NCBI GenBank assembly: GCA_902472555.1
Contig: CABROF010000038.1
Location: 1 to 20,538 of the forward strand
From: UMGS1851 sp900555605
GTDB taxonomy: Bacteria > Bacillota > Clostridia > UBA1212 > UBA1255
Reading direction: 5' to 3'
DNA: 20,538 nt
Within the stretch, counting starts at the first letter, position 1; every line of letters starts with the position of its first letter. Positions 8,050 to 15,399 of this stretch are shown here, piece by piece. The position numbers and the translations under genes were made by a program. Below the pieces are notes generated by a model that saw nothing but the letters and a program-made list of their open reading frames with translations, searched no databases and had not been told where the DNA came from.

Positions 8050-9673
8050 GATACTCTTTCTCCGTATTGACATTCCAGATGATCCGTTTATCTTCTGCTG
8101 CGGGCTGATCCTGCGCTTCGCGGAGAACCCTGACCGCTTCCATGGCAGTCAGCATGGAGTGATCCATATTGTTGTAGCGATGCTGTCCGTTCCGCCCGAT
8201 ACAGAATAAATTTTCATACGTATTCAAATAGTCAATTACCTCGTCAAACCGGCTGTAGGTACCAAAATATGCAGGATAAGCCTTTTTCACTTTTACGCAT
8301 ACGGAATCCAGAACATTCTCCGCTGCATCCGCCTCATCTATAATATCGATTTTACACAGCTCGCCGATTGCAAAGCGGATGAATTCCTCCTGCGGCATCT
8401 CCCAAAGATCGTCTCCCTCGTTCGCAAAATACTCCAGACCGATAAAAATCGTATTTTGATAATCCTCTACCATATAAGGCGACCAATTATTAAAAATCTG
8501 AATACGGCCCATGCGCACATCCCGTTCCTGCACGTATATCCAGCAGTCCGGAACAATATTGTTGACGGTCTTCTTTTCTGTTTCATTTACCAGATTTATT
8601 TTTTTCAGCAGCAGACCAACCGTAATAAAATCGCGGTACGGCAGCTCCTGCGTAATTTCCCTTACCGCTGCCGGTGCCTCCTGTAACAAGCCTGCAACAA
8701 GATCTTTTACAGGCATAGTAGAAAAGAACCAGTCTCCGTTTATACGTTTTTCGGTACCATTCTCTGAATAAAGCACACCGGAAATCCGGCTTCCGTTCCC
8801 GTCTCGGTTATCCAATCCCGTCACGCGGCAATTCAGGTGAATCTCACCGCCCAGTTCCCGGACGCGCTCTGCCAGGAGCTCCCACAGCTGCCCCGGACCC
8901 TTTTTCGGATACAGAAATTCCTCTATCAATGAAGTTTCCACGTTCTTTTGTTCTATGGCTTCATTTGCATCCGAAACCTTCTTTTTCTGATGGAACGGCT
9001 TCTTCAGCATTGCCCATACGGCCTTTGACAAGGACAGACCCTTGATACGCTGCGCCCCCCAATCCGCGGAGATATCCACAGGATTGCGGCCCCATACCTT
9101 TTCTGTATAATCCTCAAAAAACATTTTATACAGAGGCGTACCGAAGCGGTTCACCATAAAGTCCCGTAAATTCTCCTCCTTTTTCTTAAAGACAGAGGAC
9201 TTAATATATCCAAAGCCGGCCTTTGCAGTCCGTCCAAACCCAAGGTTCTTGATTGTCTGAAATTTCAAAGAAATCGGATAGTCAAAAAACTTTCTCAGGT
9301 AAAATATCCGGGAGACACGTTCGCGGATCAGCATAACCCCCTCCTCCTGCTCCGGGTCGGGCCCCCCCTTTGCCAGAGGCTTTTCACGAGACAAGACCCG
9401 GTCGTCTCTGGCCGGCGCGCCCTGAACAGGCATAAGCTCCCGCCAGAGGTCCATCACCCTGTCATTTTTCGTAAAAAAGCGGTGGCCGCCTAAGTCCATT
9501 CGATTTCCGTGGTGGGAAATCGTCTTGGAAATTCCGCCTACGGAATCGGATTCCTCCAATATAATCGGATGAATATCGGTGGTTCGCAGAAGCTCATACG
9601 CGGCCGTCAGGCCGGCAGGACCTGCGCCGATAATAACCGCGGTCTTCTTTTCAATGTTGCTCGTTGTTTCCAA
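8009..9673 (-). CDS. FAD-dependent oxidoreductase/mutase (UDP-galactopyranose mutase / protoporphyrinogen-oxidase-like)
   Basis: 554 aa, cytoplasmic. The N-terminal Rossmann motif AVIIGAGPAG (GxGxxG at residues 16-21) is followed by an acidic ribose-binding residue (ILEESDSVGG, about 39-47) and DLGGHRFF. The C-terminus has the FAD-contact segment FCIGRNGQHRYNNMDHS. This architecture groups with amine-oxidase-like proteins often annotated as UDP-galactopyranose mutase-like. The start is TTG at 9673: an in-frame TAG lies five codons upstream, no ATG precedes the Rossmann motif, and GGGGGCGGA precedes the TTG. It lies 23 bases after the GtrA gene and overlaps the GT-C gene, so it probably acts on a nucleotide- or lipid-linked sugar, which is inference from context. 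A true ring-contracting mutase versus an oxidase cannot be separated here. Confidence 0.8.
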   Translation of the reverse strand: METTSNIEKKTAVIIGAGPAGLTAAYELLRTTDIHPIILEESDSVGGISKTISHHGNRMDLGGHRFFTKNDRVMDLWRELMPVQGAPARDDRVLSREKPLAKGGPDPEQEEGVMLIRERVSRIFYLRKFFDYPISLKFQTIKNLGFGRTAKAGFGYIKSSVFKKKEENLRDFMVNRFGTPLYKMFFEDYTEKVWGRNPVDISADWGAQRIKGLSLSKAVWAMLKKPFHQKKKVSDANEAIEQKNVETSLIEEFLYPKKGPGQLWELLAERVRELGGEIHLNCRVTGLDNRDGNGSRISGVLYSENGTEKRINGDWFFSTMPVKDLVAGLLQEAPAAVREITQELPYRDFITVGLLLKKINLVNETEKKTVNNIVPDCWIYVQERDVRMGRIQIFNNWSPYMVEDYQNTIFIGLEYFANEGDDLWEMPQEEFIRFAIGELCKIDIIDEADAAENVLDSVCVKVKKAYPAYFGTYSRFDEVIDYLNTYENLFCIGRNGQHRYNNMDHSMLTAMEAVRVLREAQDQPAAEDKRIIWNVNTEKEYHETKNKQSASAGN

Positions 9674-9696
9674 TAAATCCGCCCCCTACAGCTTGT

Positions 9697-10095
9697 TTAT
9701 TTAAATACGAGAATCTTACGCGCCACATAATTCCAGATAAGCACGACGCCCGCAATAAAAATCTTACTGATCTGCAGATTGATCCCGATACAATCCGTCA
9801 GCAGAAAAACGCCTAAATAATTCAGGCCCAGTCCGATAACCCCGACAATCGTAAATATCAGAAATCCTTTTTTGGTTTTACCCTGCTCCTGCTTATCGGT
9901 AAATACAAAATACAGCGATAAAAGATAATTTACAATCAGCCCGGCAATAAAGCCCACCGTCACTGCGGCATAATGCCGGCCCGGCAGCAGAAAGTTCTCA
10001 ACCAGTGACATCAATCCATAATCTACGACAAACGCGGCGCCGCCCACCACACAGTATTTTAAAAATTCCTTTTTGATTCCCGCTGGTAATTTCAT
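9697..10095 (-). CDS. GtrA-like small membrane protein (lipid-linked sugar flippase family)
   Basis: 132 aa with four predicted membrane helices (about 12-33, 43-66, 78-100, 108-128) and the GtrA hallmarks FLKYCVVGGAAFVVDYG near the start and WNYVARKILVF at the end. GtrA proteins are thought to flip or gate polyprenyl-phosphate sugars across the membrane. ATG 10095 gives the family N-terminus and has AGGTG 10 bases upstream; a longer frame beginning at 10179 would overlap miaB and add an unlike leader. It starts 31 bases after miaB stops and is followed by the FAD enzyme and the GT-C transferase, so it fits as the transport step of that set. Confidence 0.9.
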   Translation of the reverse strand: MKLPAGIKKEFLKYCVVGGAAFVVDYGLMSLVENFLLPGRHYAAVTVGFIAGLIVNYLLSLYFVFTDKQEQGKTKKGFLIFTIVGVIGLGLNYLGVFLLTDCIGINLQISKIFIAGVVLIWNYVARKILVFK

Positions 10096-10126
10096 TCTTA
10101 ATATACACCTTTCCGCAGCCGCATGT

Positions 10127-11569
10127 TTACTTGATATCCGGGACCAGCAACGCGCCCTCCAGAGACCAGGTCTGCGCATGTTCGACCCTTACCTGTACAA
10201 ACGTGCCGGGCGCAGGAACAGTATCGGCAGGACAAGAAAAATTAACAATCTTATTGCTTTCGGTCCGGCCGGTATATTTGTCCTCATTCGTTCTGCTTTG
10301 CCCCTCTGTCAGCACCTCCACACATTTCCCGATATAAGCAGTATTGATTTCATAGCTGATTTGATTCTGCACTTCAAGAAGCCGGTTGAAACGTTCCTTC
10401 ATTACCGTCTCCGGCACCTGTTCTTCATACGCGGCAGCAGGCGTTCCCACGCGTTTTGAGTATAAAAAGGTATATGCCATTTCAAATCGCACCCGGCGCA
10501 TCAAATCCAAAGTCTCCACAAAATCCTGCTCCGTTTCTCCCGGAAACCCGACAATGATGTCGGTGGACAGTGCGATATCCGGAATCTTGGTACGAATACG
10601 ATTGATCAGATTCAGATATTGTTCCTTTGTATAATGGCGGTTCATCCGCCGAAGGATCTCCGTGCTGCCTGATTGAACCGGAAGATGCAGCTGCCTGCAG
10701 AGCGCCGGATACTTGGCCATGACATCAATCAATTCTTCCGATAAATCCTTCGGATGTGAAGTCATAAACCGAATCCGCCGGACAGCCGTCTCTTCGCAGA
10801 TACGGGTCAGTAATGCCGCAAAGCTTACAGGCGCCTCCAGATCTTTCCCATAAGAATTCACATTTTGTCCAAGCAAGGTGATCTCCTTGACACCTGCTTC
10901 TGATAATTTTCGGACTTCCTGCAGAATATCCGCGGGCTGCCGGCTTCGCTCTCTGCCTCTGACATAGGGAACAATACAATAAGAACAAAAGTTATTGCAG
11001 CCATACATAATGGTGACCCACGCTTTAACCGGACTGTCGCGCAGAATCGGTACGCCCTCCGCCACCTCGCCTTCCGTGGCAGAAAGCTCGTAGACCCGTT
11101 TTCCGTCAAATATGCAATGATATAAAAATTCCGGAAATCGATGCTGATTGCGCGTTCCGAACACAAGATCTACATTCCGGTATTTTTTTTGGATCTCAGC
11201 CAGCACATGGGGCTGCTCTGTCATACAGCCGCATACAGCGGTTACCATATCCGGCTTTTCACGTTTTATTCCCTTCAGCGCCCCGATATGACCGTAGACC
11301 TTTTCCTCCGCATTTTCCCGTACACAGCAGGTGTTAAAAATAACCAAGTCCCCCGGGACGGATTCATCGCACAGCAAATACCCCATCCGGTTCAGCATAC
11401 CTGCCAGCTTTTCAGAATCATGCGCATTCATCTGGCATCCAAAGGTCCGTACCGATGCACTCCGCCGTATTCCGGTTTCTTTAAAATGCAGATCGTTCCA
11501 ATCTTTAATCTGCTGTATATAATAATATTGCTTCTCTATTTCTTCTTTCGGAATTACCCTTGTCTTCAA
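10127..11569 (-). CDS. miaB: tRNA-2-methylthio-N6-dimethylallyladenosine synthase MiaB
   Basis: 480 aa. A radical-SAM methylthiotransferase that converts the i6A37 made by MiaA to ms2i6A37. The N-terminal UPF0004 cluster ligands are Cys45 (FGCQMN), Cys81 (NTCCVRE) and Cys115 (CGCM). The radical-SAM triad CNNFCSYC is Cys191/195/198, and a C-terminal TRAM segment ends the protein. I prefer the TTG start at 11569: it has AAGGATGGAAGCG two bases upstream, the same leader and spacing as cysS. A GTG seven codons earlier (11590) is possible but has a poor site. The gene has its own promoter (about 11703-11732) and appears to lead a unit continuing into gtrA, the FAD gene and the GT-C gene. Confidence 0.97.
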   Translation of the reverse strand: MKTRVIPKEEIEKQYYYIQQIKDWNDLHFKETGIRRSASVRTFGCQMNAHDSEKLAGMLNRMGYLLCDESVPGDLVIFNTCCVRENAEEKVYGHIGALKGIKREKPDMVTAVCGCMTEQPHVLAEIQKKYRNVDLVFGTRNQHRFPEFLYHCIFDGKRVYELSATEGEVAEGVPILRDSPVKAWVTIMYGCNNFCSYCIVPYVRGRERSRQPADILQEVRKLSEAGVKEITLLGQNVNSYGKDLEAPVSFAALLTRICEETAVRRIRFMTSHPKDLSEELIDVMAKYPALCRQLHLPVQSGSTEILRRMNRHYTKEQYLNLINRIRTKIPDIALSTDIIVGFPGETEQDFVETLDLMRRVRFEMAYTFLYSKRVGTPAAAYEEQVPETVMKERFNRLLEVQNQISYEINTAYIGKCVEVLTEGQSRTNEDKYTGRTESNKIVNFSCPADTVPAPGTFVQVRVEHAQTWSLEGALLVPDIK

Positions 11570-11571
11570 AG

Positions 11572-11584
11572 CGCTTCCATCCTT
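11572..11584 (-). promoter_or_regulatory. Ribosome-binding site deciding the miaB TTG start
   Basis: AAGGATGGAAGCG on the minus strand, 2 bases before TTG 11569. The identical 13 bases with the same 2-base gap precede the cysS ATG (14008-14020), which supports the TTG over the GTG at 11590. Confidence 0.6.
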
Positions 11585-11702
11585 ACACACTTGTATATAA
11601 TCCGATCTTCTATGCGCGGCGTATATTGCTGCAATACGTCAAAAGGCCTCAAAGATCACTTTTCCCGGCTGTACAGCTTGTCTTCCCATATCGTACCAGT
11701 AC

Positions 11703-11732
11703 AGTATAGCATACTCGCCGGAAAAATGTAAA
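11703..11732 (-). promoter_or_regulatory. Extended -10 promoter upstream of miaB
   Basis: On the minus strand TTTACA (11732-11727), an 18-base spacer ending TGC, then TATACT (11708-11703). The TGn before the -10 makes it an extended -10 promoter. Predicted start about 11696, leaving a leader of about 125 bases before the miaB TTG. Between the sigH stop and this promoter lie small GC-rich inverted repeats but no clear U-tailed terminator. Confidence 0.8.
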
Positions 11733-11803
11733 GCATGCCCGCTTTCCGGATCCGCCGGTTCCGAAGGCGCCCCATAACACCGCAACGAGACGATGCGGTT
11801 GAT

Positions 11804-12427
11804 TCAGGAATATAATTCCGGCCGCAGCTTCTTTTTCATACGCTGCAGCGCGTTATCAATAGACTTAATATCCTTATGCAGCTCGTCCGCCATTTCCTGA
11901 TAGGACTTTCCCTTCAGAAACAAGCGCAGCACCTCCTGTTCAAAAGAGCTGAGAATCTCGCTCAAACGGCTGGTCAATAAGTCGTAGGATTCCTGGGTAA
12001 TCACAATTTCCTCCGGGTCCACCATGGTCTGCGAATCATACCGGTAATCAAGGCTGCCGGGAGCCTCAGCGCCATCCTCGTCGTTTTCTCCGTAAAAGGA
12101 TACATAATTATTAAGCGGAACGTGCTTCTGACGCGTCGCCATTTTAATTGCGGAAATCACCTGGCGTTTAATACAGACCTCTGCAAAAGAAACAAAAGAG
12201 ACCTTCTTTTCCGTATCATATCCGCAGATCGCTTTATAGAGCCCGATCATGCCCTCCTGTACGATATCCTCCCGGTCCGCACCGGCCAGAAAATACGTTC
12301 TGGTCACGGACCGCACCAGAGACTTATACTTGTCCAGCAGGCATTCACAGGCATCGTTATTTCCCTGTTTTGCCAGCTCTACAAGCCTCTCATCTGCAAA
12401 CCTTCCGTAATCTGTCACAGAATCCAC
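11804..12427 (-). CDS. sigH: RNA polymerase sigma-H factor (Spo0H type)
   Basis: 207 aa. It directs transition-phase and early sporulation genes in Bacillota. Region 2 is intact: YFLAGADREDIVQEGMIGLYKAI (about 45-67), then FAEVCIKRQVISAIKMATRQKHVPLN (81-106). Region 4 has LKGKSYQEMADELHKDIKSIDNALQRMKKKL (171-201). These match B. subtilis SigH closely, and length is close to its 218 aa. I place the start at GTG 12427 because GGAGG (12440-12436) stands 8 bases upstream; the ATG 24 codons earlier (12499) has no Shine-Dalgarno and adds a basic leader absent from SigH. It follows cysS by 108 bases with no obvious promoter between, so may be read through from cysE-cysS. Confidence 0.95.
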   Translation of the reverse strand: MDSVTDYGRFADERLVELAKQGNNDACECLLDKYKSLVRSVTRTYFLAGADREDIVQEGMIGLYKAICGYDTEKKVSFVSFAEVCIKRQVISAIKMATRQKHVPLNNYVSFYGENDEDGAEAPGSLDYRYDSQTMVDPEEIVITQESYDLLTSRLSEILSSFEQEVLRLFLKGKSYQEMADELHKDIKSIDNALQRMKKKLRPELYS

Positions 12428-12435
12428 GATATCAG

Positions 12436-12440
12436 CCTCC
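12436..12440 (-). promoter_or_regulatory. Shine-Dalgarno GGAGG deciding the sigH GTG start
   Basis: GGAGG on the minus strand with an 8-base spacer (CTGATATC) to GTG 12427. Upstream, CTTTGCGGC (12511-12503) can pair with GCCGCGCAAAG (12459-12449) apart from a 2-base bulge, forming a hairpin that ends 8 bases before this site. Confidence 0.7.
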
Positions 12441-12535
12441 GTCCGTTTCTTTGCGCGGCAGCCTCTGTTTTGTTTTCCCTGCCGCAGCAGCGCAGACATT
12501 GCGCCGCAAAGCCGCCGGTGCAGTTCAAGGCGCTG

Positions 12536-14005
12536 TCAGCTGCGCGTAATTTGAACGCCTTCTTTTGTATCCACCAGGGTAATTCCCATTTCTTTCAGCT
12601 GATTGCGGATTGCGTCCGCCTGTGCATATTGTTTATTTTTCTTTGCTTCTGTCCGCCGGGCTACGAGGTCCATAATCTCCGGGCCGAATACCGCTTCCTG
12701 TTTTTCGGAAGCAGAGGCCTGCTCCCCCTGAATCGCATTTTCCACGGTTTCTGCCATGCGCAGGCCAAGAATCGTATCGGTAAACAAAATAAAGTCATAA
12801 ATACGGCGGCTTTTAACAGAATAACGCAGCGCTTTCCATACCACGCTCAAGCCCAGCGGAATGTTCAAATCATCAGATACTGCCTGTATAAACTCCTGTT
12901 TCCATGTTGCAAGGAGCTCCGGATCCACAGGAACGTCCCCCGCCTGTCTGTGTTTTTTCAGTCCGTCATACAGCCGCTCTAAAGAAACCTTCGCACTTTC
13001 CAGACCGTCATAGGTAAAATTCAATTTATTCCGGTAATGGCCGTTCAGACAGAAATAACGGTACGCGAGAGGCGGATAGCCCTTTGCCATTAAGTCGGAG
13101 ATTGTATAAGTATTTCCTAAGCTCTTGGACATCTTACCGTTATCTACAAGCAAAAATTCACCATGCATCCAGTAGCGCACCGCAGGCTTTCCGGTCAGCG
13201 CCTCTGTCTGCGCAATTTCATTTTCATGATGGATCGGAATGTGATCCACTCCGCCGGTATGAATGTCAAAGCAATCGCCTAAGTATTCCCTTGCCATAGC
13301 AGAGCATTCGATGTGCCATCCCGGATATCCCATTCCCCAAGGGCTTGGCCACTGCATAATATGCTCCTTCGGCGCTTTTTTCCATATGGCAAAGTCTGCG
13401 TGATGACGCTTCTCCGCGTTGACCTCTACACGCTCGCTGGCCCCGGCCTGCTGTTCATCCAAATTCGCCCGGGAAAGCTTTCCGTAGCCGGGAAATTTAG
13501 AAATATCAAAATAGATGCCATCACTGGTTTCATATGCCACCCCTTTATCGTACAGCGCTTTCACAAATTGAATCATAGGTTCAATATGTTCAGTGGCTTT
13601 TGCTGTAATTTCCGGCAAATCGATGTTCAGCCTATCAAGATCCTGAAAAAATGCCGCAGTATAGAACGCCGCGATTTCATACGGCGATTTTTGCTGTTTT
13701 TTTGCAGCCTTTTCCATCTTATCCTCGCCCTCGTCGCCGTCGGACACCAGATGCCCCACATCCGTAATATTCATCACATGCTTGAGATGATATCCGTTCA
13801 GTTTCAGAACGCGCCGCAGTGCATCCATAAAAATATACGTCCGCAAATTCCCGATATGTGCATAACTGTATACGGTGGGACCGCATGAATATATGGTAAC
13901 CTCCCGGCTGCCGCCTTCCGGCGCTTGGGAAGGATCGCTTTCTCCTCGGCAGCAGCCGGGCACGAACTCCTCTTTTTTTCTCGTCATGGTGTTATAAACT
14001 TTCAT
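12536..14005 (-). CDS. cysS: Cysteinyl-tRNA synthetase
   Basis: 489 aa, class I synthetase charging tRNA-Cys. The Rossmann core has CGPTVYSYAHIGN (HIGH-type HIGN at 50-53) and KMSKS at 291-295. The zinc ligands correspond to Cys41, Cys234, His259 and Glu263. The C-terminal DALR-type anticodon region ends with MGITLVDTKEGVQ. Compared with the usual start MKLYNTLTRKKEEFxP..., there are about 13 extra residues at about 16-34 that include a Cys-Cys pair (PGCCRGESD). The ATG at 14005 has AAGGATGGAAGCG upstream. The gene follows cysE by 66 bases, the usual Bacillota pairing of cysteine synthesis and use. Confidence 0.98.
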   Translation of the reverse strand: MKVYNTMTRKKEEFVPGCCRGESDPSQAPEGGSREVTIYSCGPTVYSYAHIGNLRTYIFMDALRRVLKLNGYHLKHVMNITDVGHLVSDGDEGEDKMEKAAKKQQKSPYEIAAFYTAAFFQDLDRLNIDLPEITAKATEHIEPMIQFVKALYDKGVAYETSDGIYFDISKFPGYGKLSRANLDEQQAGASERVEVNAEKRHHADFAIWKKAPKEHIMQWPSPWGMGYPGWHIECSAMAREYLGDCFDIHTGGVDHIPIHHENEIAQTEALTGKPAVRYWMHGEFLLVDNGKMSKSLGNTYTISDLMAKGYPPLAYRYFCLNGHYRNKLNFTYDGLESAKVSLERLYDGLKKHRQAGDVPVDPELLATWKQEFIQAVSDDLNIPLGLSVVWKALRYSVKSRRIYDFILFTDTILGLRMAETVENAIQGEQASASEKQEAVFGPEIMDLVARRTEAKKNKQYAQADAIRNQLKEMGITLVDTKEGVQITRS

Positions 14006-14071
14006 ATCGCTTCCATCCTTTCCTTACTGATTCTGCGTGGCGCCGCGGAAATACCCAGGCAGCCGCTGTAT

Positions 14072-14710
14072 TTACGGCTGCTCTGCATTTCGTTCTGCCA
14101 GCTTCTCTATCATTTCTCTGAGCTGTGTCAGTTCCTGTGCAACAGGGTCAGGTACCTTGTCATGTGCCAGCGTAACAGACGGCGCATCCACCCGTTCGCC
14201 TGCCATTTTAATCACCCTGGCCTTCATCCCGGTCACCGTGGAGTTCTCCGGCACGTCATCCAATACCACGGACCCCGCTCCGATCAGGGAATTACTGCCG
14301 ATCGTAACAGGGCCTAATATTTTCGCACCGGCTCCGATCAGCACATTATCCCCTACCGTCGGATGCCGCTTGGAATGCTTCTGCCTTCCGGTACCGCCCA
14401 AAGTCACCTGATGGTAGATCGTGCAGTTATTCCCGATGACTGCGGTTTCTCCGATAACCGTTCCCATACCGTGGTCAATAAATAAGCCTTCTCCGATCTG
14501 CGCGCCCGGGTGGATCTCCACGCCGGTTCTGCGGCTTCCGCGCTGAGAAAGCCAGCGGGCCAGAAAAAACCACTTATGCCGGTAAAAAAAGGAAGACACA
14601 CGGTGATACTTCAATGCCTTAAAACCAGGATACAGCAGATACACCTCAACCGCACTTCTGGCAGCCGGGTCACGCTTCGCAATGGATTTTGCGTCTTTAA
14701 TCAATCCCAC
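14072..14710 (-). CDS. cysE: Serine O-acetyltransferase
   Basis: 212 aa, the short Bacillota (EpsC-like) form. It acetylates serine with acetyl-CoA, the first committed step to cysteine. After a helical N-terminus (1-60) come left-handed beta-helix hexapeptide repeats with the catalytic histidine in FIDHGMGTVIGETAVIG (His80), a second conserved His in KRHPTVGD (His116), and VTLGGTG. The start is GTG 14710 with GGAGG 8 bases upstream. An extended -10 promoter lies just before it, so cysE-cysS (and perhaps sigH) form a unit starting here. The C-terminal tail is helical and lacks an obvious CysK-docking Ile end. Confidence 0.96.
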   Translation of the reverse strand: MGLIKDAKSIAKRDPAARSAVEVYLLYPGFKALKYHRVSSFFYRHKWFFLARWLSQRGSRRTGVEIHPGAQIGEGLFIDHGMGTVIGETAVIGNNCTIYHQVTLGGTGRQKHSKRHPTVGDNVLIGAGAKILGPVTIGSNSLIGAGSVVLDDVPENSTVTGMKARVIKMAGERVDAPSVTLAHDKVPDPVAQELTQLREMIEKLAERNAEQP

Positions 14711-14737
14711 AAAACAAACCTCCGAAAAATTCGTTCC

Positions 14738-14746
14738 ATTATATCA
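14738..14746 (-). promoter_or_regulatory. Extended -10 element for cysE
   Basis: TGATATAAT on the minus strand (14746-14738), a perfect TGn-TATAAT. No good -35 is seen (AATGCG at 17 bases). Predicted start about 14731, giving a leader of only about 20 bases, too short for a T-box. The element lies between the lemA stop and cysE. Confidence 0.7.
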
Positions 14747-14780
14747 TATTGGAGGGCAGGCGCATTTGCCATTCCGATAT

Positions 14781-15323
14781 TCAAAACTCCATTTTCACAT
14801 CGCCGCGCTTCACAGGCTCGGCCTCAAAAAATTCTTTTGCCGTCAAATGCATCATGCCGGCAACAATACTTTTCGGAAAAAGCACAAGCATTTGGTTGTA
14901 AGCGGAAACATTTCCGTTGTACAGCCTTCTGGCAGCCTGCAGATGCTCCTCCACATCCATTACAGCCACCTGAAGCTGCCGAAAATTTTCATTCGAGCGC
15001 AGCTCCGGATAGGCCTCCGCCAGTACATGGATCCGGCCCATAGCGCTGTCCATGGCCTGGCTGGCTGCAGACCGTTCTCCCATGGTCATATCCGAACGCA
15101 GCCTAACAGTTTCCAGCAGCGTTTCTTTTTCATGCTTGGCGTATCCTTTGGCAATATCCAATAGTTTCACCAGCGTGTCATAACGTTTCGTCAGTGCCAC
15201 ATCGATGCCGGACGCGGCCTCCTGTATCTTAACAGCAGCGCGGCGAAACGCATTTGCCGTTGAAATATACCAGACGATAAGCACAATCAGAATAACAGCC
15301 AATACTCCTGCAACAATCCACAT
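14781..15323 (-). CDS. lemA: LemA family membrane-anchored protein
   Basis: 180 aa. One N-terminal membrane helix (about 2-21, no cleavage site evident) is followed by long helices with the LemA signature: ANAFRRAAVKIQEAASGIDVALTKRYDTLVKLLD (about 23-56), SNENFRQLQ and ARRLYNGNVSAYNQMLVLFPKSIVA. LemA function in bacteria is poorly defined. It follows the DUF3137 gene by 76 bases in the same direction, a pairing seen in other genomes. The spacer holds a short stem, GCCGC/GCGGC with a CGAG loop (about 15341-15354), just before the Shine-Dalgarno. ATG 15323 is preceded by GGAAAGGA. Confidence 0.93.
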   Translation of the reverse strand: MWIVAGVLAVILIVLIVWYISTANAFRRAAVKIQEAASGIDVALTKRYDTLVKLLDIAKGYAKHEKETLLETVRLRSDMTMGERSAASQAMDSAMGRIHVLAEAYPELRSNENFRQLQVAVMDVEEHLQAARRLYNGNVSAYNQMLVLFPKSIVAGMMHLTAKEFFEAEPVKRGDVKMEF

Positions 15324-15399
15324 TTTCCTTCATCCTTTCCGCCGCCTCGGCGGCCTCCTCTCAAACAGCACGGCTTCGGTGCGCTATACTGCGTCCGTA

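Noticed and set aside
11640..11695. Possible 16-codon upstream ORF (MGRQAVQ...) in the miaB leader
   Set aside because: No ribosome-binding site before its ATG and no regulatory codon pattern; chance occurrence is likely.
14711..14780. T-box riboswitch before cysE-cysS
   Set aside because: The extended -10 promoter puts the start about 20 bases from cysE. There is no space for a specifier loop or antiterminator and no T-box consensus.
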